Positions 28,501 through 40,500 of a stretch of 64,000 nucleotides of DNA are shown piece by piece (the first letter of the stretch is position 1; each line of letters opens with the position of its first letter). A model generated the notes under the pieces. It saw only the letters and a list, made by a program, of their open reading frames with translations, was not told where the DNA came from and searched no databases. The translations under genes and the position numbers were made by a program. Source of the stretch: Valencia hispanica (taxonomy: Eukaryota; Chordata; Actinopteri; Cyprinodontiformes; Valenciidae); NCBI GenBank assembly GCA_963556495.2, contig OY747700.1:7685520-7749519 (forward strand). Direction: 5' to 3'.

Positions 28501-31500
28501 TTTATGTCTTGCTTTGATTGATAGTGACACATCATTATTCCCACTTTAATTTATTTGCCACCTTTGATGTTTCTCTCAAATTTGTCTTATTTCTGTTTTT
28601 TTTTTCATAGTCAGGAACTATAAGGTCTTTCAGTTGTGTTTGAAAGCTGTTATGTAACTAAAGCTAAAATAGTTATTTCTGATCAATTTCACTGGCAAAG
28701 AAAAAGTTTTCTATCATTTTGAGCTTAGCAGGAGGGTAAATTCAGCAAACTCTCCATGCGCAGTGACTCATCATCCACAGAGGGCAACACCCGGCCTGAA
28801 TCACTTACATCTACATACAGCACTGCTATATGAGCCCATTCAGTCGTAATATTAGTGTTAGGTCATTCACAGAAACATAGATCAAAAAAATGAACATCAG
28901 CGAGATTAAAACGGCACAAGATTAAAATACTCTGGAAAGAAGTTCATGTTTTCATGCAAAGCAACATGAAACTTGCACAGTCGCTCCGTGTACACACACA
29001 AAAGCAGCCCACGCTGCATCCCTGTAATTTCCAGTGTAAGTGGGTTACGTCAGCGCTCATTCTGGTATTGTGCCGATGTGTGCCATCCACTGCAGTGAGT
29101 GGGAGCGCTGCGTGGGCTGGAGCAGCTCCACCCACGGGGCTTCGTTGCTTCCTTCTGCAACGCTCAGTCTGCACTTCAAACGGGGCCGCGATCTTCCGCC
29201 GCACATGATCCCACAGCAAAGAGGAAAGCCCTCGCTCTTCTTTCTAGGTTAAACCGACTGCAGGCGTTCAGGTTTTCTTCCTGCTGAACAATCATATGAG
29301 CTTGGAAACATTTTCTCCAGAAAGAGAAGCAAATGAAGACATTAGGTTTCATTTTGGTTATTAATAGAGCCACTTGTTTTTCACCGACGGGTGCATTTCT
29401 GCTCCAAAGTGTCTGTTTTTTCTTAAGATAAAAAATATATTTTTTTAAACAGTGGATTGGGTATTGTTTGCAAATATTTGACACTGTAAAGAAAAAGTAA
29501 CATCTAGAAAGCTGGTATTGACCTTAATTCATACTTAACCCGTCAGCGTTTCTAGGTAGCTAACATCTATGAACTTTTACATATTTTATATCATTGGAAA
29601 GCTACGATTCTTATGATTCTAATGACATATGCCAATCAAGGATACAATTATAATTAATTTAATATTTTCCAGTGTATTAAAAATCATATTACTTGGTAAC
29701 AATAGCACTTAGACATATTATCACAGTTGTGGGAGCCATTTCAGAGTGCGTTCTTTCCAAAGAGACAAAAAAACCCAAAAACAATGTAGGGTGGATATTA
29801 CGGGAATGTTGAGGGGTTAATGAGCAAATCTAAGCCACAAACCAACCAAGAAAAAGGTGGAAACCTGCAGGACAGCAAGAGGCGACGCCTTACGAAGCAC
29901 TGATGCTAAAACAGTAACAGAAGGTTCATTTTACTGTGCTAGTATCTGTGACGCTCAGGTCACAGCAGCTACTGCGTCGATATTTACTCAAAGTCTAAAA
30001 AAAAGAAAAAGAAAGAAGAAATAAAAAATGCTCATTAATCCCAGTTGCTTGATTTCCTGTTTTTTCCTTTCTTAGAGAATTTCCATTTCACCTCGGTTTC
30101 ATTCACCCTTAGTCTGTGTTTGATTGATTGCATTTAAAGCATCTAAAACTATTTCATTCTTAACTCAAGGGTTTGAAAACAGACCCCAGATTCAAAACTG
30201 TTATTCAGAGATGAGGCCAAAGTTTTAATTGGATTTAAAGTGTTTACCCAATTTCTGTGGCTGTGAAACAAGCCCAAAACATCAACTGCCGTGCATGACT
30301 ATGGGTATGAGGTGTTTGCCCTGATATGTGTTGGATTTAATTGCTAGGTATTATGTGCAATCATCTCCATTTCAGTCTCCTCTGTTCAAAGAACATTCGC
30401 ACCATTTACACTGAAATTTGCAAGTCGTGCTGACATATTCTTCTCAGGGAGAAAAAAGCCTTTCTTCCATTAATCCTTCCAAAACAGGGCCTACTTATTA
30501 AATCTGTTTCTATTTATGCTGTCATGAACTTCAGTATCGTGCATGCCAATTAAAGTCTGCAGTCTCTGAGTTGGAGCTCGGCAGTTTTTCCCAAGCATCA
30601 CATTATCTATTTTTGGGCCGGGATGTATGCTCCTAGGAAGATTGTTGATCTGTCCTCAATGTTTTCCACTTGTAGATCACCAAGGCCTTCTTCTCATAAG
30701 GTAATTGCTGTTGTCTTTCTGCCTCGACGTTGTGTTAACCTGTAGCTGTACTCTCCAGAACAGCAAAACTCCCCAAAATGTTTTTATAGATACGGTCACA
30801 TTGATGACAATCAGTTAATTAAATGCATTTGATCAGGAGCACCTGACTGCTCGGTTTTCTCCTTAAATCCTATACAGGCAGCAAGGGTGTACTTACTTTC
30901 TTAAACAATAGTCCTGAAACCTATTTGTGAATGACTGTATAGGTTTGTGGTGTCATTTGTAAAGTTAAACAGTTAAAAAGTATAAGCAATAATTTGGCTT
31001 ATTTAGCCTGTAAGATACAGAAATGGAGGTTAATTTGTCAGCCATATTTGCATCCATGTTATTTATTCATTTATAAATATCACAGTTTCAAACTAAATAT
31101 TTAGATAACAAGTTGAATATTATGGTTAGCTAGCAACTAAACTGGCTAGCTAAATATATAGCTTCGAAGTTTATTTTTATCATAGCAAACCTATATTTAA
31201 ACTCATGCTGCTGGTGCAGTGACTGTAGCTGTAAATCCATCGGAAAACGTCTGTACTGCTGTTAAAATGGCTAATCCTACATTAAGCAGTTTATATAGAG
31301 GTTTTATTTTGGTAGTCCACCTCTCCTTACGGGCAAGTAAATGTGCTTGTTAGCTAAATATTTGGGTCTGAGCTAAAAGTTTAGTTTGAAGCTAAATATT
31401 TAGCTAGCCAGTTTTGCTTGGTAGGTAAATATTTAGCTTCAAACTAAATATTTAGCTTGCTGACTAAGTATTTAGTTCAAAGTTGAATATTTCGTATGTA

Positions 31501-34500
31501 GTCTAAATTTTTAGTTTGAAGCTAAATATTTAGCTAGCCAGTTTTGCTTGCTAGCTAAATATTTAGCTTGCTAAGTATTTAGTTTAAAGTTAAATATTTA
31601 GTATTCTAAATATTTAGCTTGCTAAGTATTTAGTTCAAAGTTAAATATTTAGTATTCTAAATATTTAGTTTGAAGCTAAATATTTAGCTAGCAAGCTAAT
31701 TGGGCTAGCTAAATATTTAGCTAGCAAGCTAAATGGGCTAGCTAAATATTTAGCTTCAAACTAAATATTTAGCTTGCTAATTAAGTATTTAGTTCAAAGT
31801 TAAATATTTAGTATGTTGTCTAAACATTTAGTTTGAAGCTAAATATTTAGTTTGAAGCTAAATATTTATTTGGAGTTTAAGATTTAATTTGTAAACTGAA
31901 TATTTAGTTTCCAAACTAAATACTAAGCTTGCTAAATATTTCGTTTGGAGCTAAAAATTTCTTATTTTAATGAATAAATAACGCGGGCGTAAATATGACT
32001 TTGAAAAACAAACCCCCAATTATTTATCTAATGACAGGCTAAACAAACCCAAATTATTGCAGTTAACTTTTGACTGTGTAACTTTACAACGTTGCCCCTT
32101 ACATACGCAGTAGGAACTGTGTGCTACTTTTCTAAATAAAGAAATACAGTAGAGAATGAATAAAAAAAAGATAAAGTAAGCGAAGCAAATTCAGTGAGAA
32201 GAAGCTGTTCTCGTCCTTCTTAAAGTTAATGAGGTCAGTTCATCATGAAGAGGACTCAGAGCAAGAATCCAAAGCCCAAGGGATTTAGGCTTAAAAGTGC
32301 ACAGAGAACAGTGCATTTTCACAGTGCAATCATGTACGTTTCATTGTGCTCGCATATACAATCCCCTGAAGCAATTCACTTTCAAAAGCTGCTGTTTGTG
32401 GACTTGATTTCTAGACATAACAGACCGACTACCGAAAGCAAAACATTCTGCAATGTTAGTCTCGCTCTTCACAAAAATGTCATAAATCACTGGTGGGATT
32501 TGAACCCTGCCTTTTCAGATTAGCGTCTCCGACTCGTCGAGGAAGTCCAGTCATCCTGCAGCAACAGAGCATCACTTATTGATTAAACAGCGCATTAAGC
32601 ATTCAGAACAATGCAAACATCAGCTTATAGATCCGGATCTCTGTACTACAGTAACACCTACTACTCTGGACGCTTTGCTTCTTTTACTTCACTGCCTGTT
32701 CATTGTCTCCTTGATCAGGTTTCTTCATAAATAACTCAAGAATCATTTTTTATTTATTATCTTGTCCCACATTGTGTTCACCAGTGATCTCCCTGTTTTA
32801 ACTACAGTGAGAATTTGGTCAACTATTACCCTTCTCAGCTTTAACCTCTTGTCCAGATGTTTGCAACAATCCACAGCATTTTTATTGGTATTTATATATC
32901 ATCTCGTGGATTTGTGGTGGGAATGCGTGGTTTTAATTTTTACTCCAGTTTTTGACAAACACACTGCTTTGAACTTAAATATGTGGGGAGCTCACAGACA
33001 CTGCTAGTTTTTCCACACATAGTTTATCTGATCTCCAATATATAACATCAATCAACTTATTTAGCAGTTAATATGTTCCAACATCAGCAGAGAGATCAGA
33101 ACAAACCTTACTGCCCCATAAAGGAATTCTTTAAAGGATGCTTCTTTGTTTTTAAACTAAAAGCTTCTGTAAAAGAAATCTAAGTAGCTGGGAAATCCTA
33201 GACGAAAGCAGATCTTAATCAGATTCTGGTTCATGGTCTGGAACCGAATACCGGGAAGAGACTGAATGGAAACCATCGAGGAATACTGAAAGAGTAAGAG
33301 AGAAACATGAAGATGGGATGGGGGAATGACCTTCATGCATGAGCTGCACAAGGACATAAAGGGGGGACAGGAAGCAGACAAAAGAGCTGATTGGACAGCT
33401 GCCGCCTGGCAACCATCAAAAGCACATGAAAGAGGAGACATGTTGCTCCAGTCACTGTTTACGGTCACTAGATCCAGACACAAAAAAAAGGTAAACCCTA
33501 ATCATCAAATCGTGTCTCCTCGGCTACAGATACACTGGTGTACAGACTGACGGAGTAGGAGCTCGCAATGTGGGAAAGGTGGACAGAATCGTGCACTTTA
33601 ACAAACAAAATGGGATACATAATAATTAAACACTTTTTCAGTAGCGTTTTGGCGGCTGCAGCTCCTGTACCTGTTACATGGTTAGGCGGGGGTTGGGTCG
33701 GCCCTTTTCTTCACACAGACAGAATAAACCGACTAGTCATGCCATAAAAACCTCGCTGAAACACTGACGTCCTCCAAATAATAATAAAAAAAAGGTTCTG
33801 ATCATTATCTAAATGAGCATGAGGATTTACTGTTTCCAGGTCTCTTTAAGAGACATGTTTTAATGCCGACTTCAACTAAAGCATTTTTAAAGGGAGAATT
33901 TCTTTTATAAAATGTGAAAAACGAGATTCTTTGTTTTGCACATAATTTTTTAGTTCTTTAAAAATGACATGGAAATGCTTGAACCACAGCAGTTATATTT
34001 GAGAAAATATTTGTGAACAACAGTAAATGTGGGTCTATTAGCTATTAATTTCTTTAATTGTTTTCATTCACTACATCATTTTACACTTTTTAGTTAATAA
34101 ATATGGTCAGAATGTAAAAAGTGACTAATAATTGAGAACCACAAATAATTGAGAACCACTGCTGTAGAAGAACTGAAACTTAATAGATACTTTTTAGAGT
34201 TTTATGAAGACTAAATTGCAATGGTCTAATTCCTCAAACAAATCTCCAATTAATGGAGAGAGCTTGCAGAACTTCACGAGTTGTTCCACATCCAAAAACA
34301 GCCAGAGAGCTGTCGGCCGAGACAATGGAAAGGACTACAAAAATACCTCAAGAAGGTAAATTAACAAAGGGAAAAAAAGATGGTATTTGTTCTCAGTTAG
34401 CTTGGTCTAAAGCTGGGAGCAAGTCAGAAGGAAACACCCACGTAGATCCATGTGGAGTGCCATTTGTAAAGTTACAGTCAAAAGTCAACAGCAATAATTT

Positions 34501-37500
34501 GGGTTATTTAGCCTGTCATAAGATCAAAAATGGAGGGTCATTTTTTTTAAATATTTTGTTTACAAATTAAATATTTAGTTCAAAACTAAACATTTAGCTG
34601 GTCAACGAAATACCGTATTTAGTCTACAAACTAAATATTTAACCTTGAACCAAATACTTAGCAAGCTAAATATTTAGCTAGAAAGCTACAAAGGCTAGCT
34701 AAATATTTAGCTTCAAAGTAAACATTTAGCTCAGAGCAAAAATATTTAGCTAATATGCAAATTTACATGCCAATAAACAAATTGAACTATCAAAATAAAA
34801 GCTGGGTCTTGCGAACCTCGTCACCTTTTTATCATTGTTTATTTTCCTCCTGACGTGTCCCACATTTCCGCTTAAAATGTTAGAGGAGATGCTTTTACCA
34901 AAATACAAACGTTTACCGATGAATTTACAGCTACAATGACTCATCAGCAGCAGGAAAATATATAGACTTTTGTGGGAGGGGCTTTTATTTTGATAATCCA
35001 ATTCCGCTTCCTTCCAAGTTATCTATTTAGCTCTGGGTTAAATATTTACTTTGAAGCTATATATTTAGCTAGCCAGTTCAGCATTCTAGCTAAAGATTTT
35101 GCTCCAAACTAAACATAGAGATATATATATATATATCAGTATATATATTAGGGATGGGCATAATTAATCGACGATCGATTAATTGATCATTAAGAATTTC
35201 ATCAATGACATTTTTTTAAACCGATTAATTAACGCATGTTCTGTTGCGTAGTATGAGTTTTGAAGGAATGCATTTAATTTTGCTATGTGGCAGTAATTAA
35301 ACGCTTTACCACACGAGGGCGATGACTGAAAATGAAACCCACAGGCCGACTCAGTTTCTTGCCAGTTTCTGTGTATTTCAAAAGTAACATTGTCATGAAG
35401 AGGTCGCAGCAAAGTGTGGCGTGGGACCACTTTGAAAAAAAACAAAAACAAAAAAAAGTCTCTGTTCACTGTCAACACTGCAAAGTTGTGTATAAGTACT
35501 TGAACTTCCAACCCTGGTTAGAAGCGGAGCATCCAGCTCTTGGTCTCAACCTAGCATCAAGTCGGTGTTAGCATGGAGGAGCCGAGATGCACAACGAGTA
35601 GAGAAACGTACTCACCGATTACTTTCTGAGGGAGGCTCCGCCACCCCTGGATTGCTCCCCTACAGACTGGTGGAAAATGAATCAAACAAGATTCCAGAGG
35701 CTTGCCAGGTTAGCAAGGAGGTATGTGTATCACAGCGACGTCTGTCCCTCACAGCAGGTGATCTCGGCGCTGCAGGTCAGACGCGACAGCAGCCTGGTGA
35801 CAGTCAGTCTGGTCACCAGGCTGCTTTCGCTTCTGACCCCAGCTTTTGTTAACATGCTCATCTTTCTCAACAAAAATCAGTAGACTGGTGCTAAAGTTGT
35901 ACAAAAGTTAAGTTTCTTTGGTCTTTTTTTACTCTGTTGATGAGCCTAATTCATTGTTAGGTACGCTGATCTCTCTCTCGACTCTTTTTGCCAAATGTAA
36001 CACAAAACTATCAGACCTATAAGTATTTTTTTTGTCCCTCTTGTAATAAAGATCTCAATGAGAAAACACGCTATTTTTCTACTCTCACTGCATTTTAATA
36101 TAGCCTATGAACACTGAATTTTAATATAAAAATATCAATGATTAATTGAAAATCGATCGTTAATTCTCCCGATGATCGATGAAAACAGTTTAATCGAATG
36201 CCCATCCCTAATATATATCTATGCAAACTAAATATGTAGCTCCAAGCTAAATTGTTTCATATTTAAATTCACTTGCAAGGAAGAGGAATTGCCTTATCAA
36301 AATAAAAGTCTCTCCCACAAAACTAAATGTTTAGTTTGAAACTGAGACATTTATTAATTAATTAATAACATGGACACAAATATATCTTAGAAAAATGAAA
36401 TCCCGTTAATTTATCTAATGACAGGCTAAATAACCCAAATTATTGCTGTTAATCTTTGACTGTGTAACTTTATAAACAGGACCCCATGGATCCTGATCTT
36501 CAGAAGCAGGATTCTCAGAAGACACCAGCAGAGACGCGCAACCAGAACATGACAGGTTAAAATCAGAAGAATCACAATGAAGAGGACAACAGTGTGACCT
36601 ATTTTCAGTGGAATTGCAAAAATTATTGTATTACCTTTTTTGGTTTATTTTAATATTGTTTATTACTTTAATATTCCCATTTGCTAAATCTCAGAATAAA
36701 GAGATTTATTATGTGGTCTGATGAAACTAAAATTTGTTCTCCAGTAATTGTTATTTGTATTTTATGTTCTTTTTTTAAACGTGCTGTCTGGCAGTGTAGT
36801 AGAAGCCCAACAGATTAACTTGATATATATGTAAGAAATCTTTATTAGAAATTGCTGTGGAGTATTTTTTTTTATTTCCTGATATTATGGGCACGGAGAC
36901 GGAAAATAATTGTTTGTATAAAGAATCTTTCATTTTACTTTCAAATAACTTTATATTTGTGTCTATCCGACATCATTTTAAAAATCATAAAGCAAATACT
37001 TTCTTACTCTTACTTGAGTAATTTTCTGGGCACTCCAACCACCTATGGATAGTGGTGAAAAATGTAATGTCTTTTTGCATAGTAGCTATATGTAAACGTT
37101 TCAATTGGTTTCAACTGTACTACACTCTCAGTAAATGTCTCGTGTCAAAAGATAAAATAATAAAATGTCACAATATTTCCCATTTAAAGGGAAAGCTGTT
37201 TTGCAAACTGCTATGCAGAAGCAGCTAGGATTACTTCATATAACTGTAAAAAAGATATTGCTGAATATTGCAACTGCTAGCCATGGATGCTAATGTTAGT
37301 GATCCGTTGGCACCTAAAACCCTCCAATACTTACATTTGCAAACTCTGAACAGAATTATTCTTATAGGCTCCTTTAAACATTACTTTATGTCTGCCAAAC
37401 CCTTATTCTACTTTTAAAGCCATGGTTTTAATGCTTTTTTTAGCCTGTACACAACTGAAGCTAGAATGTAATTAGCTTCCAAAACCCTACTTAACTAAAG

Positions 37501-40500
37501 GGAAGTTTCCTTGTTTTCTAATGTATCCGCAGATTATTTAGCAATATGTAGCTCATAATCCAAACCTGAACTGGATAATTCTGTGCTAAAAAGAGAATTA
37601 CTAAGATGCAAGTTGTGAAAACATTTAAAGAAATTGTGATTTTACTGCTGTGCTTGTTAGTAAAACCACTTTAGCTGGATTGGGGTAGGCTACTGAGAAA
37701 AGTCAAACCTTAGCTGAATTATTCTACAATGCTTTCATATCATCTAAGATGCAGTTTATTTCCTAAACTTTGAGAACAATTGTGATACTTTACTTAACCT
37801 GATGAATTGATGCTAAACTAAGCGTGCGGTCAGCAGCTTCTATTACGATACTAAATTGAAGAGCTACTTCTCAGTTGTAGAAAAATCTGGACTCTGTCTA
37901 TTTTCTGTAGCCTATTTATCTGTAATTCCAATTTTAAGTCAGAATCGGATTATTCATGAACATTGATTTATTAAGACACTGCTTGTGATCATTGTAACCT
38001 TTAATCATTCTGTAAAAACCCAGCGATTACACTGCTAGACACAAAACCAGAGAAGTATAAGCAAAACGTAATTTTCCTACAATGACTTCTGACCCTTTGA
38101 AACCAATGAGAGGGGTAGCAGCATCTCCTGACTTGGTTGAAGACAAAAGTCCATCCTTCTTGTTAGCCAGTGATCTCACGTTATGATTGTTTTTTGTTTT
38201 TCCCCGGACGTTGTTTCCTCTGTTTTCTTGAAGAAGGTTGCATTTTTTTGGACCTGTATACTTTCTAGCTTTTGGTGCTGTGAAGATGAAAGGATTTTTG
38301 CTGTTAATTTTTCACTTTCTCATAACTTGCTATCAAAAGGCTGGTTCTGTTCTGGGGACGACTGTGGAACATCTGGAGATGATGATGCAAAGAAGGAAAA
38401 TAAAATAAAAATTATGGACAACCCTGAGCATCCTCTTCATGAGACTGTCCTGCAACAACAGAGCGTCTTCAGTCGGAGGCTTCTTCAGTTTCGCTGCGAC
38501 ACAGACCGCTACAGGAAATCATGATCTACAACAACTCCCTAAATAATTAATTATTTGAGCTACAACAACACTTAATTTCCCTCTGGGATCAATAAAGTAT
38601 TTTTGAATTTGAATTTAAAGGTAACCATGTTGAGGAAGAATGGCAACATGCCAGGTGGAGTGATGAGTAATCAAAAAATAGGTGTAAACAAGTATTACTC
38701 AAGCCATCAGTTGACAGTTTGGAAACTTTTATAAAAGGAAAACTTGGAAAATACTATTCCTAAACTAAACAATTAAAATTTGTGTAAAATTTTTCTCTTT
38801 TTTTTTTTATATCCCTTTAAACAGTATTTGTGATGGTTGAAACGAAGGAGTACGAATCTTACATCAGCAGCACTGCAAACACATAAAGCGAATAACTGAC
38901 AGTTATCTTTGTAGGTTGCTAGGCAACGCCCGGGGAGAGGGCATGTGGGGTGAACATGGGCGCCAGGTATGACATCAGAGGCTAAACGCTGTCATGGTGC
39001 CAAAGAGCCAGGCGGCCTGTGGCGACCACAGTCTGCTGCTGTAGAGCAGGAACTGGGACCAGTAAGGGCTAAAACGACAACTCACATCTTCCCAATGGGG
39101 AGGATCAGACAAAACCAACATTTTAAAGTGATCCCTAAAAATGCCAGGGGATATAACTAATTTGATAAAAGGCTCAAAATTTGTCAGTTATTTGGAAAGC
39201 GGCAAAAAAATGTTGTTCTGTACGTTGAAAATATAGAATGAAAACTATTCGAGGAAGCCACCTGCTTTGCCTACTCATGTTTCGTTATTATCTCTCAAGA
39301 AAAATGAATACTAAAGAGAGCTCTGAGTGCATCAAGGAAACATGACCACTGCTTAATATGCACACAGCTTAAAAACTGATAAATTTATATGAAGTGCTGT
39401 TTGTAAAGTTACTCAAGAGTTCACGGCAATAATTTGGGTTATTTAGCCTGTGATAAGATTAAAAAATGGTGGTTCATTTATTAAAGTCATATTTGGGTCC
39501 ATGTTATTTATTTGTTTTTATACCATAGTTTGGGTGAATACTCGATTCTGATTGGCCTGAGGGTGTAGGTTAAAAAGTGATAATGTACACCTAGGAAAGG
39601 CGTCCCGTCAAATTGCCTGATGACAGTTCTAAATCATTGCGCTGGCTCAAACGCTACCATGGCAACGGAGACAACGTTATTTCACAGTTGACTCATCGCA
39701 ACAGAAAGATAGACAAAACATGAGTGATTTTATCATTTCTTTTAACTTATTTGGTGAGTTTGACAACTTTGAAGACTGGGATGGTAACGTAAGGTAAAGC
39801 CACAATCTCACTTCCCATCACTGATGGGTCGGTGATGCTGCGGTCGGCTCGCTGTGGCCACGTTGCTTTGGCAACGCCTGTATACAGGAGATATTAAATA
39901 GTGCCCTCGACTTATAAAAATAAAAACCCTTACAATTACAACTCTAAAACACATTAAAGTATAATTAATTGATTAAATACTTCTTTCTTTCGTAAGTGAC
40001 CGTGGTATAAGCGGGATAATGCCCTTCGAGGCGTCCATTATCAGAAATTAATGGACTTCGCGGAAGCAACCGGTTCACGCCTCTGCACCGTCCATTAATT
40101 TCTGATAATGGACACCTCGTCGGGCATTATCCCTTACATAAATATCACAGTTTCAAACTAAATATTTAGTTACCAAGCTAAATTCTTTTAACAAATTCAA
40201 TATTTATTTTACAAGCTAAATATTTAGTTTACGAATTAAATGTTTAGCTCCAAACTAAATATTTAGTTACCAAGCTAAATTCTTTTAACAAATTAAATAT
40301 TTATTTTACAAGCTAAATATTTAGTTTACGAATTAAATGTTTAGCTCCAAACTAAATATTTAGTTACCAAGCTAAATTCTTTTAACAAATTCAATATTTA
40401 TTTTACAGCTAAATATTTAGTTTACGAATTAAATGTTTAGCTCCAAACTAAATATTTAGTTACCAAGCTAAATTCTTTTAACAAATTAAATTTTTAGCTT

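Larger units (their letters stand above)
34453..36484. mobile_element. CTAAATATTTAG element, copy 2, carrying a hAT
   Basis: Left terminal block 34453-34560 (TTTGTAAAGTTACAGTCAAA, AGCCTGTCATAAGATCA), right block about 36340-36484 in inverse. Palindrome arrays at 34560-34745 and 35030-35120. The core at 34750-35000 contains AAAGCTGGGTCTTGCGAACC and TTTACAGCTACAATGACTCA, collinear with copy 3. A 1,062-bp hAT is inserted in the right array. Confidence 0.75.

Noticed and set aside
30948..32100. CRISPR-like array of regularly recurring palindromes
   Set aside because: Eukaryotic nuclear context, no unique spacers of constant length and no cas genes; the repeats belong to a transposon-like element with inverted ends.
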